In this document: positions 54,395 to 62,882 of the stretch, piece after piece
Layout: the number at the start of each line of letters is the position of its first letter
How positions within the stretch are numbered: the first letter of the stretch is position 1
Assembly (NCBI RefSeq): GCF_036840915.1
Contig: NZ_CP085725.1
Coordinates: forward strand, 3,038,001-3,102,000
DNA: 64,000 bases
DNA from: Flavobacterium hankyongi
Lineage (GTDB): Bacteria; Bacteroidota; Bacteroidia; Flavobacteriales; Flavobacteriaceae
Direction of reading: 5' to 3'
The notes under the pieces: generated by a model
Databases searched by the model: none
Told to the model about the DNA's origin: nothing
Seen by the model: the letters and a program-made list of their open reading frames with translations, nothing else
Translations under genes and position numbers: made by a program

Positions 54395-55654
54395 ATGAGC
54401 AATTCAGCATTCGGATTTGAAACCCAAGCGATTCGTATCCAAACAGAAAGAACCCAGTTTTTAGAACATTCCGTTCCGTTATATCTAACATCAAGTTTCG
54501 TTTTTGAAGATGCGGAAGATATGCGTGCCTCTTTTACAGAAGAAACCCCAAACAGACTAGGAATAAATTCCGATGAAAATAAAATTGGGGTTCTTGGCAT
54601 CCCTGGGCAAATAACTGCACTTTTGCGAAAAAAAGAACGCAATATTTACAGTCGATTCACCAATCCAAATACAAGTGAGTTTGTAGAAAAAATTTGCAAG
54701 ATGGAAGGGGCTGAAGACGGATACGCTTTTGCGACAGGAATGGCAGCTGTGTATTCAACGTTTGCAGCTTTATTGGAAGCTGGCGATCATATTGTTTCCG
54801 TAGGAAGTGTTTTTGGTTCTACACATACGTTGTTTACTAAGTATTTCCCGAAATGGAATATTACAACAAGTTATTTCGACATCAACAAACCTGAAACGAT
54901 CGAGAGTTACATTCAGCCAAATACCAAAATACTTTTTGCTGAATCACCAACCAATCCAGCTGTAGATATTATCGATTTAGAATTGTTAGGACAAATTGCA
55001 AAAAAATACAACTTGATTTTAATTGTCGATAACTGTTTTGCAACGCCTTTTTTACAAAATCCAATTCAATACGGAGCCCATTTGGTCGTGCATTCTGCTA
55101 CTAAATTAATCGACGGTCAAGGTCGAGTACTAGGAGGAGTGACTGTCGGAAGAGCTGATTTAATTCGTGAGATTTATCTTTTTTCAAGAAATACAGGACC
55201 AGCTTTGTCGCCTTTTAATGCATGGGTATTATCTAAAAGTTTAGAAACATTACCAATTCGTGTAGAAAGACACTGTGAAAATGCAGTGAAAGTAGCTGAG
55301 TTTCTAGAAAGTCATCCAAACGTAAAACAAGTGAAATATCCTTTCTTGAAATCACATCCACAATATGAAATTGCCAAAAAGCAAATGCGTTTAGGAGGGA
55401 ATATCGTAGCTTTTGAAATTAAAGGAGGTATCGAAGCAGGACGTAAATTTTTAGATAAAATTCAATTGTGTTCGCTTTCGGCCAATTTAGGTGATACAAG
55501 AACGATTGTAACGCATCCGGCCTCAACAACTCATAGTAAACTAACAGAAGAAGAGCGTTTGGCTGTAAGCATTACTGATGGTTTGGTTCGTGTTTCAGTC
55601 GGTTTAGAAACAGTTCAGGATGTTATTAATGACCTCCAACAAGCGCTGTCTTAA
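54395..55654 (+). CDS. metZ: Acyl-homoserine sulfhydrylase / Cys-Met metabolism PLP enzyme (MetZ-like) with N-terminal insertion
   Basis: A 419-residue gamma-family PLP enzyme. FVFEDAEDM, YSRFTNPNTSEFV, GMAAVYSTF, VDNCFATPFLQNP and the PLP Lys in HSATKLIDGQGR are clear. It most likely uses O-acyl-homoserine and sulfide to make homocysteine; cystathionine gamma-synthase cannot be excluded. Odd: residues ~54-82 (bases 54554-54640) are an extra ~29 residues (RLGINSDENKIGVLG..., basic end LLRKKER) between two conserved blocks usually almost adjacent. AACCCCAA/TTGGGGTT inverted repeats (54544-54551, 54585-54592) fall at its edge. The frame is intact. Confidence 0.9.
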   Translation: MSNSAFGFETQAIRIQTERTQFLEHSVPLYLTSSFVFEDAEDMRASFTEETPNRLGINSDENKIGVLGIPGQITALLRKKERNIYSRFTNPNTSEFVEKICKMEGAEDGYAFATGMAAVYSTFAALLEAGDHIVSVGSVFGSTHTLFTKYFPKWNITTSYFDINKPETIESYIQPNTKILFAESPTNPAVDIIDLELLGQIAKKYNLILIVDNCFATPFLQNPIQYGAHLVVHSATKLIDGQGRVLGGVTVGRADLIREIYLFSRNTGPALSPFNAWVLSKSLETLPIRVERHCENAVKVAEFLESHPNVKQVKYPFLKSHPQYEIAKKQMRLGGNIVAFEIKGGIEAGRKFLDKIQLCSLSANLGDTRTIVTHPASTTHSKLTEEERLAVSITDGLVRVSVGLETVQDVINDLQQALS

Positions 55655-55660
55655 AAAAAT

Positions 55661-55691
55661 TTGGTTTCTATAAAAATAGGTAGTAGTTTTG
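55661..55691 (+). promoter_or_regulatory. Promoter upstream of the SAM riboswitch
   Basis: TTG (55661-55663), 20-base spacer, TAGTTTTG (55684-55691). It fits the Bacteroidota consensus and would start transcription just before the riboswitch. Confidence 0.6.
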
Positions 55692-55712
55692 CCCTGTTCT
55701 TATACAAACTGA

Positions 55713-55815
55713 AGTTATCACGAAAGGCAGAGGGAATAGACCCAGTGAAGCCTTAGCAACCCTACTCTTGTAGAAGGTGCTACATTCTACTCCATTTTGG
55801 GGAAAGATAACAAGA
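55713..55815 (+). promoter_or_regulatory. SAM-I (S-box) riboswitch upstream of metH-metF
   Basis: The S-box core is recognisable in order: TTATCACGAAAGGCAGAGGG, ACCCAGTGAAGCC, TAGCAACC, hairpin CTAC/GTAG, AAGGTGCTACATTC, and GGGGAAAGATAA, whose GATAA (55806-55810) closes P1 with TTATC (55715-55719). SAM-I RNAs bind SAM and switch off methionine genes. A weak hairpin ATACT...AGTAT follows (~55816-55831); no classical terminator is obvious, so the switching mode is uncertain. About 160 bases, including repeat copy C, separate it from metH. Confidence 0.9.
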
Positions 55816-55901
55816 ATACTTTTTTAGTATCTCTCTGTATTTCATGATGACATTTTATGTGTAAAAATTGGTAGCGAAAGGCTTGGGCTTTTTTGCAATC
55901 C

Positions 55902-55948
55902 ATTTTCCCGCTATTCGCACTACAAGGTAGTTGCTACTATCGGGGCTA
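55902..55948. repeat. Dispersed palindromic repeat, copy C
   Basis: TTTTCCCGCTATTCGC and GCTACTATCGGGGCTA, the same ends as copy A, flank a short inverted core (ACTAC / GTAGT) like that of copy B. It sits between the SAM riboswitch and the metH start. Confidence 0.78.
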
Positions 55949-55977
55949 GTTAATAAACATTTAGATTTTTTGTTATC

Positions 55978-56973
55978 ATGCCGCAAAAAGCAAACATTTA
56001 CGACGAAATACAAAAAAGAATCCTCGTTCTTGATGGAGCGATGGGTACTATGTTGCAGCGTTATAAATTCGAAGAAGAAGATTTTCGAAGTGTGCGTTTC
56101 AAAGATTTTCCACATCCACTAAAAGGGAATAACGATTTACTGTCGCTAACCCAACCGGAAGCCGTTAAATCTGTCCACCGCGCTTATTTTGAAGCTGGTG
56201 CCGATATCGTGGAAACCAATACGTTTTCAGGAACTACCATTGGTATGGCTGACTATCATATGGAAGATTTGGTATATGAGTTAAATTACGAATCGGCTAA
56301 AATTGCCCGCGAAGTAGCAGATGAATTTACCGATAAACCACGCTTTGTGGCAGGTTCTATTGGCCCAACCAATCGTACTGCGAGTATGAGTCCCGATGTC
56401 AATGATCCGGGATTCCGTGCAGTCACTTTCGATGAGCTACGCATTGCTTACAAAGAGCAAGTAGAAGCGCTAATCGATGGCGGAAGCGATATTCTGTTAG
56501 TAGAAACAATTTTCGATACATTAAACGCTAAAGCGGCTCTTTTTGCAATTGAAGAAGTAAAAGAAGAACGTAATCTTGATATTCCTATCATGGTTTCCGG
56601 AACGATTACAGATGCTTCCGGCAGAACCTTATCGGGACAAACCGTGGAAGCATTTCTGATTTCAATTTCACACATTCCGTTGTTGAGTGTTGGATTCAAT
56701 TGTGCTTTAGGAGCCGATCAGTTGAAGCCGTATTTAAAACGTTTGGCACACAATACCTCGTTTAACATTTCGGCGCATCCCAATGCAGGATTACCTAATG
56801 CTTTCGGACAATACGATCAAACCGCAGAAGAAATGCAGGTTTTAATCAAAGAATACTTAGATGATAATTTAATCAATATTATAGGCGGTTGCTGTGGAAC
56901 TACACCGGAGCACATCAAGTTAATTGCTGAAGTGGCCGCAAATTACAAACCAAGAGTACTGGAGGAAGCATAA
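55978..56973 (+). CDS. metH: Methionine synthase, homocysteine-binding half (MetH N-terminal domain)
   Basis: A 331-residue homocysteine S-methyltransferase domain. [10 protein letters not shown] near the start; zinc ligands as Cys in [10 protein letters not shown] and the pair in [26 protein letters not shown]. It corresponds to the first ~350 residues of E. coli MetH, here as a separate protein. The stop overlaps the ATG of the second part (TAATG), which suggests coupled synthesis in equal amounts. Together the two parts have 1223 residues, matching a complete single-chain MetH. Alternative: a betaine or SMM homocysteine methyltransferase, unlikely given the neighbour. Confidence 0.94.
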   Translation: MPQKANIYDEIQKRILVLDGAMGTMLQRYKFEEEDFRSVRFKDFPHPLKGNNDLLSLTQPEAVKSVHRAYFEAGADIVETNTFSGTTIGMADYHMEDLVYELNYESAKIAREVADEFTDKPRFVAGSIGPTNRTASMSPDVNDPGFRAVTFDELRIAYKEQVEALIDGGSDILLVETIFDTLNAKAALFAIEEVKEERNLDIPIMVSGTITDASGRTLSGQTVEAFLISISHIPLLSVGFNCALGADQLKPYLKRLAHNTSFNISAHPNAGLPNAFGQYDQTAEEMQVLIKEYLDDNLINIIGGCCGTTPEHIKLIAEVAANYKPRVLEEA

Positions 56974-59651
56974 TGAATGAAGGAGCTTGTAATAAATATT
57001 TAAAACTTTCGGGATTAGAACCTTTAATCGTTACCCCCGAAACCAATTTCGTAAATGTAGGTGAACGTACTAACGTAACCGGTTCGCGAAAATTTTTACG
57101 TTTAATTAAAGAAGGCAACTACGAAGAAGCACTCGATATTGCTCGCGCCCAAGTAGAAGGCGGTGCGCAGATCATCGATATCAACATGGATGAAGGAATG
57201 TTGGACGGCGTATATGCCATGACCAAATTCTTGAATCTGATTGCCGCTGAACCTGATATTTCAAGGGTGCCAGTTATGGTCGACAGTTCCAAGTGGGAAA
57301 TTATTGAAGCTGGTCTAAAAGTAGCGCAAGGAAAATGCGTGGTGAATTCCATCAGTTTGAAAGAAGGAAAAGAAGCCTTTTTACACCATGCAAAGTTGGT
57401 AAAACGTTATGGAGCGGCAGTAATTGTAATGGCGTTTGATGAGATTGGTCAGGCCGATACCTATGAACGTCGTATCGAAATATGTAAGCGTTCGTATGAT
57501 ATTTTAGTAAACGAAATCAACTTCCCTGCAGAAGACATCATTTTTGATCCAAACATTTTCCCGGTAGCTACTGGTATGGAAGAACATCGTCGTAATGCGT
57601 TGGACTTCTTTTTGGCTACCAAATGGATTCGTGAAAATCTACCTTATGCGAATATCTCAGGGGGTGTGAGTAATGTTTCATTTTCGTTCCGAGGAAATGA
57701 CAAAGTACGTGAAGCGATGCATTCTGCATTCTTGTACCATGCTATCAAACATGGGATGACAATGGGTATTGTGAACCCAGAAATGTTGGAAGTGTACGAT
57801 GAAATCGATCCTACTTTATTGGAATATGTTGAAGATGTTTTATTGGATAGACGAGATGATGCTACTGAAAGACTTTTGGAATTGGCTGAAAGCTACAAAG
57901 GTGATGTTAAATCCAATGAAAAAGCAATTCAGGAGTGGCGAAACGGCTCTTTACAGGATAGAATTACGCATGCCTTGGTAAAAGGAATCGACGAGTTTAT
58001 CGAAACCGATGTGGAAGAAGCCCGACAAGCAGCAGCAAGACCAATCGAAGTCATCGAAATCAATCTGATGGCAGGAATGAATGTGGTAGGAGATTTGTTT
58101 GGAAGCGGAAAAATGTTCTTGCCACAAGTAGTAAAATCAGCTCGTGTGATGAAAAAAGCCGTGGCGTATCTGCTACCTTATATAGAAGCAGAAAAAGATG
58201 GAAAATCATCATCCGCTGGAAAAGTATTGATGGCTACTGTAAAAGGTGATGTGCATGACATTGGTAAAAATATCGTATCCGTAGTATTGGCTTGTAACAA
58301 TTTTGAGATCATCGATTTAGGAGTAATGGTGCCACCAGAGAAAATTATTGAAACAGCCATTGCTGAAAATGTAGATATTATCGGTTTAAGCGGATTGATT
58401 ACGCCTTCGTTGGATGAAATGGTGTATCTGGCCAAAGAAATGGACAAACGCGATATCCAAATCCCGATTATGATTGGTGGGGCGACGACTTCGCGTGCAC
58501 ATACGGCTGTGAAAATCGCACCGGAATACCGTCAAACCGTGGTACACGTAAACGATGCTTCGCGAGCGGTAACCGTAGCTGGAAATCTGTTAAACAAAGA
58601 CCGAAAAATATACGCCAGTACTATCCGTGCAGAATATGAAGTATTTCGCGAAACCTTTTTAAACCGTCAGCGCGATAAGAGTTACCATACCATTGAAAAA
58701 GCAAGAGCCAATAAACTGCAATTGAATTGGGATAATTTCGAAGCCAAAAAACCGAACTTCATCGGAGCAAAAACCATTGAAGTACCGTTGCAGGAATTGG
58801 TGCCATATATCGACTGGACACCTTTTTTCGGTTCGTGGCAATTGTTTGGAAAATATCCTGCTATTCTAACGGATAATGTGGTAGGGGAACAGGCAACGAT
58901 TTTGTTTGCCGATGCGCAGAAAATGCTGAAGCAATTACTCGATGAAAACTGGTTAGAAGCCAAAGGTATTTACGGCATCTTTCCTGCGAATCAAGTAAAA
59001 GACGATGACATCGAATTGTATGATGAAAACGGAAATGTATTGGAAACTTTCTTAACGCTTCGTCAGCAGTCACAAAAGACCGTTGGTGCTCCAAACATTG
59101 CTTTAGCAGACTTTATTGCGCCAAAAGAAAGCAACAAAAAGGATTACATGGGAGCTTTTTGTGTGACAACTGGTTTCGGGGTTGATGAAAAAGCCAAAGA
59201 ATTTGAAGAAGCCAACGATGATTATAGTTCTATCATGGTGAAAGCTTTAGGCGATCGTTTTGCAGAAGCATTTGCAGAATATCTGCATGAGAAAATCCGT
59301 AAGGAGATTTGGGGATATGCATCCGAAGAACATTTGTCTAACGAGGAATTAATTAAAGAAGACTATAAAGGAATACGTCCAGCACCTGGTTATCCAGCTT
59401 GCCCCGATCATTTGGAAAAACCATCGATTTGGAGTTTGCTGAACGTAGAAGAAAAAATAGGTGTAAAACTAACGGAAAGTATGGCGATGTGGCCAGCTTC
59501 TTCGGTATCAGGGTATTATTTTGGACATCCAGAAAGTAAATATTTTGGACTTGGAAAAATAAAAGAAGATCAGGTTCAGGATTATGCTCAACGAAGAAAT
59601 TGTACTTACGAATATGCCGAGAAATGGCTTAACCCAAACATAGCAGATTAA
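56973..59651 (+). CDS. metH: Methionine synthase, folate-, cobalamin- and SAM-binding part
   Basis: An 892-residue protein with three MetH domains: the pterin-binding domain (~1-300, [33 protein letters not shown]), the cobalamin-binding domain (~320-560) with [19 protein letters not shown] (the DxHxxG cobalt-ligand His), SGLITPS and IGGATTS, and the reactivation domain (~570-892) with [12 protein letters not shown], which binds SAM. It transfers methyl groups from methyl-tetrahydrofolate via B12 to homocysteine bound on the partner subunit. metF follows 1 base later and supplies the methyl donor. B12 dependence follows from the domains. Confidence 0.96.
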   Translation: MNEGACNKYLKLSGLEPLIVTPETNFVNVGERTNVTGSRKFLRLIKEGNYEEALDIARAQVEGGAQIIDINMDEGMLDGVYAMTKFLNLIAAEPDISRVPVMVDSSKWEIIEAGLKVAQGKCVVNSISLKEGKEAFLHHAKLVKRYGAAVIVMAFDEIGQADTYERRIEICKRSYDILVNEINFPAEDIIFDPNIFPVATGMEEHRRNALDFFLATKWIRENLPYANISGGVSNVSFSFRGNDKVREAMHSAFLYHAIKHGMTMGIVNPEMLEVYDEIDPTLLEYVEDVLLDRRDDATERLLELAESYKGDVKSNEKAIQEWRNGSLQDRITHALVKGIDEFIETDVEEARQAAARPIEVIEINLMAGMNVVGDLFGSGKMFLPQVVKSARVMKKAVAYLLPYIEAEKDGKSSSAGKVLMATVKGDVHDIGKNIVSVVLACNNFEIIDLGVMVPPEKIIETAIAENVDIIGLSGLITPSLDEMVYLAKEMDKRDIQIPIMIGGATTSRAHTAVKIAPEYRQTVVHVNDASRAVTVAGNLLNKDRKIYASTIRAEYEVFRETFLNRQRDKSYHTIEKARANKLQLNWDNFEAKKPNFIGAKTIEVPLQELVPYIDWTPFFGSWQLFGKYPAILTDNVVGEQATILFADAQKMLKQLLDENWLEAKGIYGIFPANQVKDDDIELYDENGNVLETFLTLRQQSQKTVGAPNIALADFIAPKESNKKDYMGAFCVTTGFGVDEKAKEFEEANDDYSSIMVKALGDRFAEAFAEYLHEKIRKEIWGYASEEHLSNEELIKEDYKGIRPAPGYPACPDHLEKPSIWSLLNVEEKIGVKLTESMAMWPASSVSGYYFGHPESKYFGLGKIKEDQVQDYAQRRNCTYEYAEKWLNPNIAD

Positions 59652-59652
59652 A

Positions 59653-60609
59653 ATGAAAGTAACTCAACATATAGAAAAAGCCAACGGAAAATCATTATTC
59701 TCTTTCGAGATTTTACCGCCGTTAAAAGGACAAAATATTCAATGCATTTTTGATAGTATTGATCCGTTAATGGAATTTAAACCACCATTTATAGATGTAA
59801 CTTATCATCGCGAAGAATATGAATTTAAAGAACTGCCAAATGGTTTGTTGGAAAAGAAAATCGTTAAGAAACGTCCAGGAACGGTTGGTATTTGTTCGGC
59901 GATTCAGAATAAATACCAGGTAGATGCTATTCCGCATATTTTATGTGGTGGTTTTACTAAAGAAGATACTGAGAATTTCCTAATCGATATGGATTTCTTA
60001 GGAATTGATAATGTAGTGGCTTTACGTGGTGATGCTGTAAAAAGTGAAATCTATTTCAAACCTGAAAAAGAAGGCCATTCGTATGCTTCGGAACTGGTAA
60101 CTCAAATTAATAACTTGAATAACGGAATTTATCTGGATGCAGATTTACAGAATACGAATAAAACAAATTTCTGTATTGGTGTAGCGGGTTATCCAGAGAA
60201 ACACATGGAAGCACCAAGCTTGGACAGTGACATTTATTTCTTAAAGCAGAAAATCAAAAACGGAGCAGATTACATCATCACTCAAATGTTTTTTGACAAT
60301 AAAAAATTCTTTGAGTTCGTAGACAAATGTCGTGCTTCAGGGATCACGGTTCCTATTATTCCAGGATTAAAACCGATTTCGACTAAAAAACAACTGAATT
60401 TAATACCACATCGTTTCAAAGTAGATTTACCAGATGATTTAATCATGGCAGTGGTAAAAGCAAAAGATAATGAAGCTGTAAAAGAAATAGGAATCGAATG
60501 GTGTATCGAGCAAAGTAAGGAATTACAAAAAGCTGGAATTCCGGTTTTACATTACTATTCTATGGGGAAAGCAGAAAATATTAGACAGATTGCTAAGGAA
60601 GTTTTTTAG
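59653..60609 (+). CDS. metF: Methylenetetrahydrofolate reductase
   Basis: A 318-residue flavoenzyme that makes 5-methyl-tetrahydrofolate for MetH. FSFEILPPLKG at the start (catalytic Glu), DVTYHRE, NVVALRGDA, GVAGYPEKH, ITQMFFDN and PIIPGLKPIS are family motifs. It is co-transcribed with the two metH genes behind the SAM riboswitch, with a 1-base gap. Its stop overlaps the convergent membrane-protein gene by 4 bases. Confidence 0.96.
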   Translation: MKVTQHIEKANGKSLFSFEILPPLKGQNIQCIFDSIDPLMEFKPPFIDVTYHREEYEFKELPNGLLEKKIVKKRPGTVGICSAIQNKYQVDAIPHILCGGFTKEDTENFLIDMDFLGIDNVVALRGDAVKSEIYFKPEKEGHSYASELVTQINNLNNGIYLDADLQNTNKTNFCIGVAGYPEKHMEAPSLDSDIYFLKQKIKNGADYIITQMFFDNKKFFEFVDKCRASGITVPIIPGLKPISTKKQLNLIPHRFKVDLPDDLIMAVVKAKDNEAVKEIGIEWCIEQSKELQKAGIPVLHYYSMGKAENIRQIAKEVF

Positions 60610-61178
60610 TAGTTTGACTTTAGTTCTATTTTTTTATTTGTCTTTATAACCTTGTTTTTTTTTGTTTCATTTATGATGCCTCCTAATGTTAATATAAAAT
60701 AGCATGCCCATATTAGACATAATATATATGTGAAATTTCTGTCGTTTTTATTGCCAGCTTTATTTTCAATTTTGCTTTTATATCTAAACGACCCACCTTT
60801 TGCTAAGAAGAATGGTATAAGTTCTCGATCATATCGAAACCAAAAAACTAAACGAATTATATGATATGCTATAAATGTTATTAAAGGAATATAACAAAGC
60901 GAATAACTGTTGATTAAAAATAGCAAACTAAGACTAAACCATATTAAGGAGAAATAAACATTTCTAAATCTTAATCCAAATGGAGTAGTACAAGTTTGCA
61001 TTCCAATAACTACAGAAGAAAATAATGTAAGTTGTAATTTAATATTAAAATTATTGCCTTTATCTAAGAATAAATTTGCAATAACTATTATGGTGTATCC
61101 AGTTATGTAGAGTAAATCAATATCTGTTAGTTTTCTAAACTCTAATTTTGCTATTGTAAAATTTCGTTCTTTTGTCAT
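60606..61178 (-). CDS. Membrane protein of unknown function
   Basis: A 190-residue protein with about four or five hydrophobic helices (e.g. YITGYTIIVIANLFL, LIWFSLSLLFLINSYSLCYI, TYILCLIWACYFILTLGGII) between charged ends, including a Lys-rich C-terminus. No family recognised. It is 12 bases downstream of gldA in the same direction, so it may be co-transcribed, but the intervening context does not suggest a role in gliding. Composition is more AT-rich than its neighbours. Confidence 0.65.
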   Translation of the reverse strand: MTKERNFTIAKLEFRKLTDIDLLYITGYTIIVIANLFLDKGNNFNIKLQLTLFSSVVIGMQTCTTPFGLRFRNVYFSLIWFSLSLLFLINSYSLCYIPLITFIAYHIIRLVFWFRYDRELIPFFLAKGGSFRYKSKIENKAGNKNDRNFTYILCLIWACYFILTLGGIINETKKNKVIKTNKKIELKSNY

Positions 61179-61190
61179 TTAGTTAGTAAA

Positions 61191-62084
61191 TTACTTCGTT
61201 TTCTCCCTAAACACACTTTCTAAATCTTTGTTTTTCTGTGAAAGTTGTAATGTTTTTAATCCATTAGCCTGTGCGAAATCAAAAACAGTAGAACGCATAT
61301 CTTCGCTAGCAGCAAATGTAAATTGCCAAAGATTTCCGTTTAGAATGTATGAAGTGATATTAGGAATTTGAGCAACCAAGTTTTCATCCACAGTTTTGTC
61401 AAACTCTACTTCAATGATTTGTTCGTTTATTTCGGTGATGAGGTTGTCAATGTTGTTGTCAGCAACAATTTTTCCTTGATTAATAATAATTACTCGGTCG
61501 CAAATAGCTTCAACTTCCTGCATAATATGTGTAGAAAGGAATACCGTTTTGTCTTTACCTATGTTTTTAATCAATTCACGTATTTCGACTAATTGATTAG
61601 GGTCTAAACCTGTTGTAGGTTCATCTAAAATCAAAACATCAGGATTGTGTAATAGTGCTGTTGCTAATCCAACACGTTGGCGATACCCTTTAGATAGTTG
61701 GCCAATTTTTTTATGTGCTTCAGGAGTAAGTCCTGTTAGTGTAATAACTTCGTCAATTCTAGATTTTTCTACTTTGTACACATCAGCATTAAAAGTCAAA
61801 TACTCTCTTACATACAAATCTAAGTACAACGGATTGTGTTCTGGTAAGTAACCTACTGACTTTTGCACTTCTAATTGATTAGTAATTACGTCAAAATCAT
61901 TAACCTTGGCAATACCTTCATCTGAATTGATGTAGGTTGTCAAAATTTTCATTAAAGTCGATTTTCCAGCACCGTTTGGTCCCAAGAAACCAACAATTTC
62001 TCCTTTTTTTACTGTAAATGAAACATTGTCAAGCGCTTTTTGAGCACCATAACTTTTGGAAATATTTTGAACTTCAATTGACAT
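61191..62084 (-). CDS. gldA: Gliding motility ABC transporter ATPase GldA
   Basis: A 297-residue ATPase. Walker A GPNGAGKST, Q-loop YLPEHNPLYLDLYVREYL, signature LSKGYRQRVGLA, Walker B VLILDEP and H-loop STHIMQ are all present. The sequence, length and the SIEVQNISKSYGAQKALDNV start agree with GldA of Flavobacterium, which works with the GldF and GldG permeases in gliding and surface export. gldFG are not in the window and are usually elsewhere. The minus strand carries TACTTTTG (62104-62111), a likely -7 element. A regulator gene is divergent. Confidence 0.92.
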   Translation of the reverse strand: MSIEVQNISKSYGAQKALDNVSFTVKKGEIVGFLGPNGAGKSTLMKILTTYINSDEGIAKVNDFDVITNQLEVQKSVGYLPEHNPLYLDLYVREYLTFNADVYKVEKSRIDEVITLTGLTPEAHKKIGQLSKGYRQRVGLATALLHNPDVLILDEPTTGLDPNQLVEIRELIKNIGKDKTVFLSTHIMQEVEAICDRVIIINQGKIVADNNIDNLITEINEQIIEVEFDKTVDENLVAQIPNITSYILNGNLWQFTFAASEDMRSTVFDFAQANGLKTLQLSQKNKDLESVFREKTK

Positions 62085-62172
62085 AATTCGTTTGTATTTA
62101 TAGCAAAAGTAATAAATTTTAGTTATAGCCTGATTGTAAATTAATTGTCCTTTAATAGTTTTTTGTTTATCA

Positions 62173-62195
62173 TTTGTTTAAATTTGTTAAACAAA
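62173..62195. promoter_or_regulatory. Palindromic operator candidate upstream of the TetR-like gene
   Basis: TTTGTTTA (62173-62180), 7-base spacer, TAAACAAA (62188-62195). It lies just before the regulator's ATG and overlaps TAAATTTG (62179-62186), a possible -7 box, as expected for autorepression. It also lies in the gldA-regulator intergenic region. Confidence 0.55.
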
Positions 62196-62207
62196 ATATT
62201 GGAAATC

Positions 62208-62882
62208 ATGGCAAAGAAAAAAACATTCGAAATAACTAAGGATAACATTGTATCTCTTTACACTGATTATGTACTTATAAATGGGAAAAAACCAAATTCT
62301 ATATATGAGTTTGCAAAAAATAATAGCATGGAGGAAGCAGAGTTCTACAAATACTTTGCCTCTTTTGAAGCTTTAGAAGAACAGTTTTTTTCAGATATGT
62401 TGCACTACACCTTAGAGTTGTTGTCTAACTCTTCAGATTATGAACATTATGATGCGTCACAAAAATTATCATGTTTTTATTTCACTTTCTTTGAAGTAGC
62501 TACGGCTAATAGAAGTTTTGTCATGCATTTGTTGCAACAAGAAAAAATGCCTTTGAAGAATCTAATGAAGTTGAAATCACTGCGAAAAGATTTCTTGTCT
62601 TATGTGAAAACAGTATTAGATACTCCGTATAAAATAGAAAATCAACGAATTACTGATATTCAGAATAGAGTCGTGCACGAAGGAGCTTGGTTGCAATTCA
62701 TGTCTATCTTAAAATATTGGATGGAAGATACCTCTGCTAGTTTCGAAAAAACAGATGTATTCATCGAAAAGTCAGTAAAAGCTAGTTTTGATGTGGTGTA
62801 TAATGTGCCTGTCGAAAGTATTCTAGATTTTGGAAAATTCATCTGGAAAGAAAAATTTGGAAATTTTAATTCAAAAAAATGA
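62208..62882 (+). CDS. TetR-family-like transcriptional regulator
   Basis: About 224 residues from ATG 62208 (MAKKKTFEITKDNIVSLYTDY); the in-frame ATG at 62145 lies upstream of the palindrome and adds a poor sequence. The N-terminus has a TetR-type helix-turn-helix region (NSIYEFAKNNSMEEAEFYKYFASFEALEEQF spans ~30-60: the xFYxYF-like recognition segment EAEFYKYFASFEAL). The remainder is helical with an aromatic ligand-type domain. The stop overlaps the ATG of the AarF-like kinase gene (ATGA), so it is likely co-expressed with it. The ligand is unknown. Confidence 0.78.
   Translation: MAKKKTFEITKDNIVSLYTDYVLINGKKPNSIYEFAKNNSMEEAEFYKYFASFEALEEQFFSDMLHYTLELLSNSSDYEHYDASQKLSCFYFTFFEVATANRSFVMHLLQQEKMPLKNLMKLKSLRKDFLSYVKTVLDTPYKIENQRITDIQNRVVHEGAWLQFMSILKYWMEDTSASFEKTDVFIEKSVKASFDVVYNVPVESILDFGKFIWKEKFGNFNSKK

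Noticed and set aside
55966..55977. Use of a different start for the metH N-terminal gene (plus-strand frame from 55931)
   Set aside because: That frame is different from the conserved [10 protein letters not shown] frame; ATG 55978 directly leads into the homocysteine-binding domain.
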